This document shows positions 43,786 to 52,335 of a DNA stretch of 64,000 nt, in pieces. A program made the translations under genes and the position numbers. The notes beneath the pieces were generated by a model. It was given only the letters and a program-made list of their open reading frames with translations, made no database searches and was not told where the DNA came from. The stretch is from Cytophagales bacterium. GTDB taxonomy: Bacteria; Bacteroidota; Bacteroidia; Cytophagales; Cyclobacteriaceae. Numbering within the stretch: position 1 is the stretch's first letter; every line of letters begins with the position of its first letter. The DNA lies in NCBI GenBank assembly GCA_033344775.1, contig JAWPMT010000003.1:62001-126000 (forward strand). The letters are read 5' to 3'.

Positions 43786-44646
43786 ATGGATAAACAACAA
43801 GAACGTTCGGATCAGGTGCTTATTCAGGAGGCTCTATCCGGGAATAGAAAATCATTAGAAATACTGATTAAGAGACACCAAACCTGGATATTTAATGTAG
43901 CCCTGAACCTGACCGCAGATGCCAATGAAGCTGCGGACCTGATGCAGGAGGTGCTGATCAAAATGGTGACCAACCTGTCCAGGTTTGAAAGGAAAAGTCA
44001 ATTTCGGACATGGTTGTACCGGATCATCAAAAACCACTTTTTAAATACCAAAAGGAAAGGACAATCCAGTCAGGTGATTCCCTGGGAGGAGTACGCACAG
44101 GGCCTTGACGCGACCAGAGATAAGGAGTTGACCGATACCTTTGACATAGATAAGGAATTGTTAGTTGAGGAAGCAAAATTAAGTTGCATGAAAGCCATGT
44201 TGCTTTGCCTGACACCCGAGCAACGATTGGTTTATGTATTGGGAGAACTATTTGAAACACCTTCTGCGGAAGCTGCAGAAGTGATGGGTGTTACTGCAGC
44301 CAATTTTAGAAAGCAGCTGAGCCGAACCAGGGAACAGCTCTATAATTTCATGAACGAAAAGTGTGGCTTAATCAACAAGACCAATCCTTGCAGGTGTGCT
44401 CGAAAGACTACTGGATTTATTCAAAAAGGATATGTTGATCCTAAAAATTTGCAATTTCAGAGAGAGGTGATTAGCAAAATTGAAGACATAGCACCATCCA
44501 AACTAGATGCGTTTGAAAACAAAGGCATGACAGCCTATAAGCGATTGTACAAAGCTCATAATTACCAGCAGACACCTAATGAAGACCTTTTTCTAAAAGA
44601 ACTCCTGACCTCATCCGACATCAAGGAGAGTTTTGGGCTGAATTAG
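43786..44646 (+). CDS. ECF-type RNA polymerase sigma factor with Cys-rich C-terminal extension
   Basis: 286 residues from ATG 43786 (a further ATG at 43759 would add nine). Region 2: LIKRHQTWIFNVALNLTADANEAADLMQEVLIKMVTNLSRFERKSQFRTWLYRIIKNHFLN. Region 4: LTPEQRLVYVLGELFETPSAEAAEVMGVTAANFRKQLSRTREQLYNFM. A ~95-residue C-terminal extension begins with KCGLINKTNPCRCARKTTGFIQKGYVDP, whose CxC plus upstream Cys could bind zinc or sense redox. No anti-sigma gene follows, so the extension may control the factor itself. Last of the SRPBCC-DUF1761-sigma cluster. Confidence 0.88.
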   Translation: MDKQQERSDQVLIQEALSGNRKSLEILIKRHQTWIFNVALNLTADANEAADLMQEVLIKMVTNLSRFERKSQFRTWLYRIIKNHFLNTKRKGQSSQVIPWEEYAQGLDATRDKELTDTFDIDKELLVEEAKLSCMKAMLLCLTPEQRLVYVLGELFETPSAEAAEVMGVTAANFRKQLSRTREQLYNFMNEKCGLINKTNPCRCARKTTGFIQKGYVDPKNLQFQREVISKIEDIAPSKLDAFENKGMTAYKRLYKAHNYQQTPNEDLFLKELLTSSDIKESFGLN

Positions 44647-44657
44647 CGCCCTTTCTA

Positions 44658-47600
44658 TCACTCCTGAAAATACACCAGCAGATTGATTTTGTCTGACAAG
44701 TGATAAGTCGTATCCTGATCTTCAGGGTCTGTGTAGGTGATGACGTGAGCAATATTCAGGTCATTGTAATAGGAAGGTTGGATTTTGCCAAAGAACTTAT
44801 TGAATTTGGTACGTACGGTACGTAAGTGAACTTCATCGGATTCCATGGCTGCATTGCTTTCCTCTTCCTCCAATACAGCTAAACATAGTTGCTCGATTGA
44901 TTCCATTTCCTCGATGCTTCTGGAAATGTAGGAGACCAATTCCGGATAGGCTTCCTGAAGTGCTACCCACTTACTGAAATAGATCGGATCTAGTTTGTCC
45001 AGGATCTTTCGTTCGTAGGCAATGTTGAAGAGTAGTCTAAGCTTATTACTCACCCGTTTGACATTTCGAGGTAAGACTAATTTGAGTATGTCCAAAGTGT
45101 GTTTGATCGCAATATGGAACCGGCTGTCATTTTGCTCAATATTGGCATAAGCCTCCGTCCGCCTGATGTTCTCGATTTCCAGGGTGTTCAGATTGGAGTT
45201 GTCATCATCAAGGTAGTGCGACTGATTCTTTTTCATTTTATCATTCACCTGACCGGAATATGAACTCAACTCATCTTCATGAGTGACAGAAACCCAGGTA
45301 ATCGTCAGAAGTTGATAAACGATCACAACCAAGAGGAACAAGAGGGTTAACTCAATTGAAATAGTTCGATAACCCTCCGTGGCATTCCGGTAGACCTCAT
45401 AAATGTACCGATTGACATACAAGTTTGTTGCTTCGAATGTTTGTGTTTTAATAGGAGGAAAAGTCCCTATTGAATCCAACAATGCGAATGCACCATAGAG
45501 TGAGTCTATCTTATTGACAAAGACAGAATCTTCCGTAAGCCTTTGTTCGTGAGGAATTATATCTCGATTGAATAAACTAGACAACCAGCCACCTACAAAA
45601 AGTTCATCCAGTTCAGCTGTTTGATCTGCTATCCCCATCGCTAAGCTAATTGATACATTCGCAAATTCATCTTTTCTCATCCATAGATACTTCCAGGTAA
45701 CTCTATCGGCGTATGAAAAAGTGGAATCACTCGGTTCTATGGTAAATAACTTAGAAGAATCTTGATTTTCTTTAGGACCAAAAATTTCGTAATTAATCTC
45801 CATTTGCCATGCTTCCTTTAGATTCTCAGATATCTGGAGAGTATCCAGGTAAGCTTCGATGTGCTGTGGATTGAACTGATTTTGATACCGTAGATCCATC
45901 CATGAATTGTGTGCAAGCAACCCGTACATCACGAATGAGGAAATGATAAATAGCAAAATGAGAAAAGCATTGATGCGTTTCAGCCCAGGGGCGTGAAAAG
46001 TGTCCAGATTGATGTTCCAGTAATCTCTATAGAACCCTTTAAAGATGCGACTGATCAGTATGATCGGGAACATGCCGATCCATAGGATCAGGTACAATGG
46101 TTTTAGTGCGACGCTGATCTGCTCGCTACCCGACACTTCTTTGAAGGAGACCATGCGTTCTTCGATGGTCGAGCCCAGAATGGCTTCAAATTGAGTGTAT
46201 TGTGTCTTAATGAATTTCGTGAAAGCACGAAAAATACGCTTCTGGAACGGTATATTTTCTTCATTAGCGTTCTCCGGGAGTTTGGTCAATTCGTCCGCTG
46301 TTTTTGCCTCCTGGTTTTCAACCAATGGACGAATATGTTTAGGGTTATAGAGGGGTAAGTCAAATTGAAGTTGAATGATTTTTTGAATGTACAGCCGGCC
46401 AAAGCCATTGTTATTTTCTCCGTCGGTATCTGTAGAGGGACCAAACTGCGCTTTTGCCGGATTGTATCGTTTTGCAAATTCCTCATACTTGATATCAGCG
46501 GAAGCGGCTACGGTTTGGATATCCGCCATGATGACGATGATCACATTCGGAATATTCAACAACTGGTTGATGGCTTCCATTAATTCTACCGGACCTGTAT
46601 CGCGGCACCTTTCCAGGTCATCGACAAAAATCACCAGCTTGAGGTCTTTTGGTAAAGCCTGATTGATCAAACCCTTGAGCTGATTACGGACCACTTCCAC
46701 TTTCCCAGCTTGCGCTTCGGCGATAGGGTCTTTGAGATATGACTTAAGCGTCGATGTGAATTGAAATAGGTACTGGAATATTTTAATGACCAGCGCCCCA
46801 GTGCCACCAACTGCAATTCCCTTATAGTCAGCCAATTCGGGCGGAAGACCTTTCAGAATGGTCTGTATTTCAGGTAGATCTTCGACCAACTTGAACAACC
46901 CGAATAACAAAAGGGTAAGCACACCGTATAGACTGACGTTTCTTATCCTCCTGGCGAATCTATCGGAAGGTGCAGTGAGGTGAACAGGTAGCGGATCCCA
47001 TAATTTGTGCCACCAACGTCGGTATTGATCGAGTTCACGTGCGATAAATGCCGTGAAAGCCGTTTTGATGTGTTCGGAATCGTCATGCTGCCAGGCGTTG
47101 AACCAGATTGTACGATGTTTAGACAGACTCTTGGCCGGCATCGCTTCTACCTGGCGACGAATCAGATTCCCCAAAGAAGATTTTCCAGCACCCCAGGGAG
47201 CATTGATGACCAGGGTTAAGGGAGTGGTGGTATTCGGACTGTCGATGATGCCAGCCAGTGCGTTACTAAAGGTCTTGAAGTCTAATTTATCATTACTTAC
47301 ATCGTCAATAGGGCGATCAGCAACCATCTGGATTTGGACCTGATTCTGGACTTTTTGATTAGTGAAATTCCCATTACTATCATATAGATCAAGATCTACT
47401 CGTTTTAGCAATTCTTTGGTTCTTCTGGACTCCACGAAGATGTCCATTTTCTTTTCAGGGTCATTGATTTCATACCCCTTCAATAAAGCGGTGAAGACTT
47501 CTTTGTCTGTCAGCCCAGAAATCTTGAATAATGGGAGTTCGATCAATGGGATGTTGTATGTGTTTTGAATATTGGCGAGCTGACCACCCATGTTATTGAC

Positions 47601-47909
47601 AACCGATTTGATGTCTATGCCTGACCCTTTTTCGTCGTGGCTGGGAATAGGTTCTGTGATCAATACGATCACCCCTTTTGCCGGTTCAGGTAAATACGAT
47701 TTGCTTTTTACGGGTATTGAATCACCATCCAATAGGGTAATAACGTCTCCAAATCGATGCGTTTCACGCTTGAATTGCAAGTCAAATTGTTCAGTCTTGG
47801 GGGATCGCCCCAGGATGATTTTTCCATCAGCACTGCCCAAAATGATCGAAACCAGGGTATTCCTGGACGAAGGTTTCCCCAATTTGAGTTCGAAGAAGAT
47901 TGAAGACAT
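44658..47909 (-). CDS. Membrane KAP-family P-loop NTPase
   Basis: 1083 residues. An N-terminal domain of ~205 residues of unknown type precedes a KAP NTPase: Walker A APWGAGKSS (237-245), the KAP mark WFNAWQHDD (269-277), two transmembrane helices inside the NTPase (about 326-343 and 363-382), Walker B VIFVDDLERCRD (426-437) and NVIIVIMADIQTVAASA. Further helices at about 605-622 and 648-666, and a third near residue 860, anchor the C-terminal half, which holds a large extracytoplasmic loop (about 667-855). KAP proteins include phage-exclusion proteins such as PifA. Here it is a single gene with no partner, so a defence or membrane-scaffold role is only inferred. Confidence 0.85.
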   Translation of the reverse strand: MSSIFFELKLGKPSSRNTLVSIILGSADGKIILGRSPKTEQFDLQFKRETHRFGDVITLLDGDSIPVKSKSYLPEPAKGVIVLITEPIPSHDEKGSGIDIKSVVNNMGGQLANIQNTYNIPLIELPLFKISGLTDKEVFTALLKGYEINDPEKKMDIFVESRRTKELLKRVDLDLYDSNGNFTNQKVQNQVQIQMVADRPIDDVSNDKLDFKTFSNALAGIIDSPNTTTPLTLVINAPWGAGKSSLGNLIRRQVEAMPAKSLSKHRTIWFNAWQHDDSEHIKTAFTAFIARELDQYRRWWHKLWDPLPVHLTAPSDRFARRIRNVSLYGVLTLLLFGLFKLVEDLPEIQTILKGLPPELADYKGIAVGGTGALVIKIFQYLFQFTSTLKSYLKDPIAEAQAGKVEVVRNQLKGLINQALPKDLKLVIFVDDLERCRDTGPVELMEAINQLLNIPNVIIVIMADIQTVAASADIKYEEFAKRYNPAKAQFGPSTDTDGENNNGFGRLYIQKIIQLQFDLPLYNPKHIRPLVENQEAKTADELTKLPENANEENIPFQKRIFRAFTKFIKTQYTQFEAILGSTIEERMVSFKEVSGSEQISVALKPLYLILWIGMFPIILISRIFKGFYRDYWNINLDTFHAPGLKRINAFLILLFIISSFVMYGLLAHNSWMDLRYQNQFNPQHIEAYLDTLQISENLKEAWQMEINYEIFGPKENQDSSKLFTIEPSDSTFSYADRVTWKYLWMRKDEFANVSISLAMGIADQTAELDELFVGGWLSSLFNRDIIPHEQRLTEDSVFVNKIDSLYGAFALLDSIGTFPPIKTQTFEATNLYVNRYIYEVYRNATEGYRTISIELTLLFLLVVIVYQLLTITWVSVTHEDELSSYSGQVNDKMKKNQSHYLDDDNSNLNTLEIENIRRTEAYANIEQNDSRFHIAIKHTLDILKLVLPRNVKRVSNKLRLLFNIAYERKILDKLDPIYFSKWVALQEAYPELVSYISRSIEEMESIEQLCLAVLEEEESNAAMESDEVHLRTVRTKFNKFFGKIQPSYYNDLNIAHVITYTDPEDQDTTYHLSDKINLLVYFQE

Positions 47910-48117
47910 AGTAGTTAGGTTGCCTTCTAATATAGACCTTTAATTGTAATGTTTGAAAATAGAATTCTTTTGAGTGATTGGTCTCACGGTGCTTCATCAC
48001 GTAAAAAAGGTTACTTGGAATTAGCTATCTCGTTGAGCCTTCATTGGTACTTCTAAAGTATTGAACCTCGTTAAAAACGGCTATCTTTGATCAAAGACAA
48101 ATCAAAAGCTAAAGTGT

Positions 48118-48590
48118 ATCAAAAGACTTAAAACAGCATTTCCTGTTTTGCTAACCCTGATCGTAACAACTTCCATTATTGGATGTAAGGAGGATGGTCG
48201 TGTCGTTGCACCGGAATTGGAAACCTTCATAGGAAGTTGGGCCATGGAATCGGTAACGCTTGAAGGTACTTTACTTGAGGAATGGCAACAAGTAGTGATC
48301 ACCTTTGAGCAAGAAAGTGAGGAGGGAGGCACCCAAATTCACCGGGTCATTTGGTTTGGCATCCTGAAGGCGTATGGAGTATTGAAGAGAAAGCAGTAGG
48401 GCTGTTATCTTTCGTAATGAATGATACCTCGAATGTGACTGTAGTCACTTACGATGAGGAAACCATGACTTTGGCTCGAGGGTTACCATGGACTAGTTAC
48501 AACCCTTGTGATTTGAATGATCCTAATGTAGAAGCATGCGTGTTGCCTGTTTATGGGACCTGGTTATTTTTTATGAGGGAGGAACAGTAG
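48118..48590 (+). pseudogene. Decayed lipocalin-like lipoprotein gene (frameshift, lost start)
   Basis: A signal peptide and lipobox can be read (KRLKTAFPVLLTLIVTTSIIGC, then ELETFIGSWAMESVTLEG), but the codon before KRLK is ATC where ATG would be expected, and no ATG exists in that frame after the TGA at 48088. The frame then shifts near 48330-48340: frame one ends EEGGTQ before nonsense and TAG 48397, while the frame-0 reading gives NSPGHLVWHPEGVWSIEEK and runs to 48590. One missing base explains the shift. The rest resembles small lipocalin-like lipoproteins of Bacteroidota (VWxxxGxWSI, MTLARGLPWT). TTG 48148 could start a truncated product. Confidence 0.65.
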
Positions 48591-48599
48591 CAAAAATGA

Positions 48600-48641
48600 A
48601 TTCCCTCTACTTTCAACGACCGTGTCGAAAGCAAAGGGAAT
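48600..48641. terminator. Long intergenic hairpin, probable bidirectional transcript end
   Basis: ATTCCCT (48600-48606) pairs with AGGGAAT (48635-48641), CTTTC with GAAAG inside, and CGAC with GTCG around CGT at the tip. It lies between the decayed lipoprotein gene and the convergent ABM gene. There is no strong T-tract, so termination is likely but not certain. Confidence 0.5.
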
Positions 48642-48652
48642 AGTTAGCTCAC

Positions 48653-49036
48653 TCATGCCTCGACCAACGCTCTATCAAAACCAAAGACCCTGGGTGCAAA
48701 GGTGGCGTCTAGTCCCATGCCTTTAGCGGCTTGTTGTAACTGCTCTGGCACGTCACCACAGAAAAGGAATGGTCCGGGAACTGCGATTTCCAGTAAAGCG
48801 GGAAAGTGTCCTGCTGCCGTAGTACTTAGGTGAAATCCTAATGCCGCTCCATCTTTGAATAAGTCGTATACCACCAGGGTATCTGTAGCCTCTTCAAAGT
48901 AACATGCCACTTGCAGGGCATCAGGTTCATTGGCCTGCATTTGGTTCGTCACTTCATGATACGTGGCTTTCAAGGCTGTTGCGTGCCCGGGTTTTGCGGT
49001 CCATTTGTAAACGACTGTGATTGCTTGATTATTCAT
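48653..49036 (-). CDS. ABM-domain (antibiotic biosynthesis monooxygenase-like) protein
   Basis: 127 residues from ATG 49036. ITVVYKWTAKPGHATALKATYHEVTNQMQANEPDALQVACYFEEATDTLVVYDLFKDGAALGFHL is the dimeric ferredoxin-like ABM fold, although the C-terminal ~45 residues (PEQLQQAAKGMGLDATFAPRVFGFD) extend beyond it. ABM proteins include quinone monooxygenases and heme-degrading enzymes. It is divergent from a GlxA-type regulator, and both have TACTTTTG elements, so it is the likely regulated target. Confidence 0.8.
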   Translation of the reverse strand: MNNQAITVVYKWTAKPGHATALKATYHEVTNQMQANEPDALQVACYFEEATDTLVVYDLFKDGAALGFHLSTTAAGHFPALLEIAVPGPFLFCGDVPEQLQQAAKGMGLDATFAPRVFGFDRALVEA

Positions 49037-49066
49037 GATCTTGTTTTTTACGAATTGATTATGAAA

Positions 49067-49153
49067 CAAAAGTATGTCCTAAAAGCACCCATAAGAGGTG
49101 TATTTTACGACACTTATAAGGGTTGATTCGGACAAATAAATCATTTACTTTTG
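49067..49153. promoter_or_regulatory. Divergent promoters and inverted repeat between ABM and GlxA-type genes
   Basis: TACTTTTG is found on the minus strand at 49074-49067 and on the plus strand at 49146-49153, both exact -7 matches. The plus promoter has TTG at 49123-49125 (20-base spacer). Between them is an imperfect inverted repeat, ACCCATAAGAGGTGT (49087-49101) against ACACTTATAAGGGT (49110-49123), a likely site for the GlxA-type regulator. The regulator's ATG (49162) lies within a few bases of the expected transcription start, so its mRNA may be nearly leaderless. Confidence 0.5.
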
Positions 49154-49161
49154 TAGATATA

Positions 49162-50154
49162 ATGCAGCATCTCAGTATTCTAGTTCCAAGAGGCCTGGCC
49201 ATTGTCGATACGATTATTGGATCAATGAATCTTTTTCAGATGGCCAATAACTATTACCGAAAACAGGGGTTTTCCTCTGAAAATCTTTTTGATATTGATC
49301 TGGTAGGCTTGTCTAAAGACACAGTTTCTTACAATCGCGTATTTGCAGTTCAACCTACTAAAACGATTGATCAGGTGCAGAAGACTAGTCTGATCATTGT
49401 CGCAGGTATTGTTGGCAACATGGATGAGCAAATAGAACTCAATCGGCCTTTTGTTGGTTGGATGAAAGAACAGCGAATCAAGCACCATTGTGAGATCGCA
49501 AGTTTATGTCGGGGAGCCTTTTTACTGGCAGAAACTGGCCTGATGAATGGAAAGTCCTGCGCCACGCATTGGTTGACGCATGATACGTTTAAACAACGCT
49601 TCCCACAAGTCAATCTGATTCCGGAAAAGATCATCAGTGAAGACAATGGGATTTACTCCAGTGGGGGAGCCTACTCTTTTTTAAACTTGTTGCTGTACCT
49701 GATCGAAAAATACTATGGTCGCGAAACAGCCATTTGGTGTGCTAAAGTTTCAGAGATCGAGTTTGATCGGCTGGATCAAAATCAATTTGTTATATTCAAT
49801 GGTCAGAAAGAGCATGCGGATGAAGAGATCATTGCCATTCAGGAGTTTATAGAAAAACACTACTCAGAAAAGCTGAGTATCGAAGAACTTGCAGCAAAGA
49901 TGGCTACCAGTTCCAGAAATTTTGTGCGAAGGTTTAAGAAAGCTACCAGCAATACGCCGATTGAATATGTGCAGCGAGTGCGAATAGAAGTAGCAAAGAA
50001 ACAATTGGAATCATCCACGATGAATGTACATCAGGTAATGTATCACTGCGGCTACAATGACGATAAGACTTTCCGTACCATATTCAAGCGCTACGCAGGC
50101 CTGACTCCACTGGAATACCGAAATAAATACAACCGGGAAATGGCGTACGCATGA
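49162..50154 (+). CDS. GlxA-type (DJ-1 domain plus AraC HTH) transcriptional regulator
   Basis: 330 residues from ATG 49162. The N-terminal DJ-1/PfpI-like domain (about 1-185) shows LSILVPRGLAIVDTIIGSMNLFQMA, TSLIIVAGIVGN and the elbow ASLCRGAFLLAETGLMNGKSCATHW, in which the Cys is kept. The C-terminal AraC HTH (about 230-325) has LSIEELAAKMATSSRNFVRRFKKATSNTPIEYVQRVRIEVAKKQLE and VHQVMYHCGYNDDKTFRTIFKRYAGLTPLEYR. It is divergent from the ABM gene, its probable target along with itself. Confidence 0.92.
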   Translation: MQHLSILVPRGLAIVDTIIGSMNLFQMANNYYRKQGFSSENLFDIDLVGLSKDTVSYNRVFAVQPTKTIDQVQKTSLIIVAGIVGNMDEQIELNRPFVGWMKEQRIKHHCEIASLCRGAFLLAETGLMNGKSCATHWLTHDTFKQRFPQVNLIPEKIISEDNGIYSSGGAYSFLNLLLYLIEKYYGRETAIWCAKVSEIEFDRLDQNQFVIFNGQKEHADEEIIAIQEFIEKHYSEKLSIEELAAKMATSSRNFVRRFKKATSNTPIEYVQRVRIEVAKKQLESSTMNVHQVMYHCGYNDDKTFRTIFKRYAGLTPLEYRNKYNREMAYA

Positions 50155-50234
50155 CCTCCTTTTAAATAAAGAAGTTAAGAGGGTCGATACTTGGGAATTC
50201 CAAAGAAGAATGGACTTGAATGACATACCAATCA

Positions 50235-50708
50235 TCATTCCGTCTGAAGCTTCTTAATCGCTTCTTCGATCATTCTCTTCATGAATGGAGGGTCTTCGCT
50301 CTTCTGCAGAATAGTTCTCAGTTGTGTGGCTGTTTGAGGATCGTCAATATGGACGATGGCCACCAGTGCTCTGTTTTTTATACCATTTCTGAAATTGCGT
50401 AAAGCTCTTTCTGTTATTCCATCCCAAATTTCCTTGTCGCCATTTCGGCTTAAACGTTTCATTCTTGCCATGAATTTGGCTTCCGATGTTTCGTCTGGGC
50501 CGTGTTCGAGTACATGCAGCAATTGACCGACGTATTGCTTTTTATTTGCTTTTATAGCAACCAGTGATCCGGTTAAGTCCTGTGGATTTTCATAACAATC
50601 CTGTAGCAAGTAACTATTTATTGCCTGATCGATCCGTTCTTGTGCCTGGATGAATCCCGGGGCAAGGATTAAGGCCATAATGACCCAATTTTTGAAAAAT
50701 CTCTGCAT
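50235..50708 (-). CDS. Small secreted protein of unknown function
   Basis: 157 residues with a signal peptide (VIMALILAPGFIQAQ). The mature part looks all-helical with HEAT-like helices (AINSYLLQDCYENPQDL, EIWDGITERALRNFRNGIKNRALVAIVHIDD, ATQLRTILQKSEDPPFMKRMIEEAIKKLQ). No family recognised with confidence. It starts three bases after the metzincin protease stop and is probably co-transcribed with it. Confidence 0.65.
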   Translation of the reverse strand: MQRFFKNWVIMALILAPGFIQAQERIDQAINSYLLQDCYENPQDLTGSLVAIKANKKQYVGQLLHVLEHGPDETSEAKFMARMKRLSRNGDKEIWDGITERALRNFRNGIKNRALVAIVHIDDPQTATQLRTILQKSEDPPFMKRMIEEAIKKLQTE

Positions 50709-50711
50709 TTT

Positions 50712-51722
50712 TTAATTAGCTGAAAATGAACCATCTGACCAGATACGTTTTTGGATGGATGGACATCCACCCGTGCTCTCTTCCTGATGTGAACAGATTC
50801 TAAAATCGCCGATCGTTCTTAAGCCAGATATACTGACATATGAACTTGGAGAGTAGAGTTGCCTAAACGTTTGACCTTCAGTAAGATATTCACGGGACCT
50901 ACTCGAACTAAACATGACATTGGTATTGTCAAAATTCCGGTCGAACTGATCCGGATGCGCGAGGCCCATAGCATGTCCGAATTCATGAGCAAGTAGCCCG
51001 CCCGTGGTTGAGCGGCCCATCCCAATGATATTGTTACCGCAAAACACGCCGTTACTGGTTAATGAGCCTGTGCCAAAGTCCACCGCATCCACATAGTAGA
51101 CATTCAGGTTAGTTGGATCGAATCCAATCCTTTCGGTCAATTGAAAGTTATTGCCGCAGGTATAGTTCAGAAACTGATCTCTATCAGCAGATGAGGTCAT
51201 GTCATTGATCTGTATTTCATCGATTCGAAGACCAGCTTTTTCAGATGCCCAGATACTATTGGTAATGTTTATCGCATCAATAATCAGTTGTTCCATCTCA
51301 TCAAATGGTTCTGCAATGACCCAAAAAGTAACCGGAAGATTGATTCTTTCATTAAGCGTGATTGGGATGATATCTTGCTCTTCCGACCATGGAACATTGG
51401 TCATCAAAGTAGGTGCATACTGCGAATGGAAGGCGATCAACTCGTTACGTGTATGATCACTAAAATTGCCAGACAATTCAAAATCTGGAGCTGCAGTGAT
51501 TTCACGTCGGTCATTTACCCCTCTTCCCGTAAGGCTTGCCGGTCCTGGTTCTACGAACCCGTCTACCAACAGACCTATTTCACCTTGAATCTGCTGTGTT
51601 GGAAACTCAATCCGGTCATTGATGATTTCGGGTTCAGGCATCATTTGCTCATCATTCTTACAACTGATCAGCCATAGTCCGCTGAACAATAGCCACTGAA
51701 AAAATTGGGTTTTCTTCATCAT
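50712..51722 (-). CDS. Metzincin-type zinc metalloprotease lipoprotein
   Basis: 336 residues. Lipobox LWLISC (Cys21). The catalytic motif HEFGHAMGLAH at 246-256 gives the three zinc-binding His and the general-base Glu247, and NTNVMFSS supplies the Met-turn (Met270) about 14 residues later, as in matrixin/snapalysin-like metzincins. Upstream, a substrate-binding edge strand is seen in LNVYYVDAVDF. Surface-exposed or periplasmic protease. The ATG could also be the second one (51719). Upstream partner of the 157-residue secreted protein. Confidence 0.88.
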   Translation of the reverse strand: MMKKTQFFQWLLFSGLWLISCKNDEQMMPEPEIINDRIEFPTQQIQGEIGLLVDGFVEPGPASLTGRGVNDRREITAAPDFELSGNFSDHTRNELIAFHSQYAPTLMTNVPWSEEQDIIPITLNERINLPVTFWVIAEPFDEMEQLIIDAINITNSIWASEKAGLRIDEIQINDMTSSADRDQFLNYTCGNNFQLTERIGFDPTNLNVYYVDAVDFGTGSLTSNGVFCGNNIIGMGRSTTGGLLAHEFGHAMGLAHPDQFDRNFDNTNVMFSSSRSREYLTEGQTFRQLYSPSSYVSISGLRTIGDFRICSHQEESTGGCPSIQKRIWSDGSFSAN

Positions 51723-51836
51723 CGTTATTTTGAATCGAGGCGTGGTTGATTACTTGTTTAAAATAATAAACAACCGCAGACGTATGATCACCTACCATCA
51801 ATTTTCATTAAAACAGCTGTAAGTCTTTGACTCGCA

Positions 51837-52262
51837 TCAGCTCTCCATCATAAAAGCTCCTAAAGTTTCCCTGGATTGATCTTCAATGGGTAAACTCTTC
51901 TTGGTAGTATTGCTCACCTGAACAATCACCGTTTTAGCTTCAGCTACCAGTTGGCCATTTTGAAATATCCCCTGATACAATTGCAGGGATGTGCGTCCAA
52001 TTTTGGTAATACCCGTTCCAATTTCAACTTTCCCTGGCCAATGGATTTCTGCGCGGAAGTCGATTTGCAAGGAAGCGATCACAAAACTGATCTCGGCTTC
52101 TTCAGGATTGAGGTTATCACCATAGATGATATTCACCCGACCTGTTTCCAGATAGGTAGCAAAGACCGCATTGTTGACGTGGCCCTGTCGGTCTGTATCC
52201 GCATACCTGACCTTATCCCAGGATGTGGATGGGAAATCCGAGAGCTGAATGGATTGATTCAT
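51837..52262 (-). CDS. Acyl-CoA thioesterase (hotdog fold, 4HBT-like)
   Basis: 141 residues from ATG 52262; the frame is open upstream but would run into the divergent M1 peptidase gene, so 52262 is preferred. Hotdog hallmarks: KVRYADTDRQGHVNNAVFATYLETGRVNIIY (the D in RYADTDRQGHVNN is the usual catalytic Asp of the 4-hydroxybenzoyl-CoA type), VIASLQIDFRAEIHWPGKVEIGTGITKIGRTSLQL and the last strand LVAEAKTVIVQVS. Probably hydrolyses a cytoplasmic acyl-CoA. Confidence 0.9.
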   Translation of the reverse strand: MNQSIQLSDFPSTSWDKVRYADTDRQGHVNNAVFATYLETGRVNIIYGDNLNPEEAEISFVIASLQIDFRAEIHWPGKVEIGTGITKIGRTSLQLYQGIFQNGQLVAEAKTVIVQVSNTTKKSLPIEDQSRETLGAFMMES

Positions 52263-52335
52263 AAAATTCAAAATAAATAAAAGATCCATTGAACCCGAAG
52301 CCAGTTCATGTGTATAGTACAAAAAACAAGATGAA

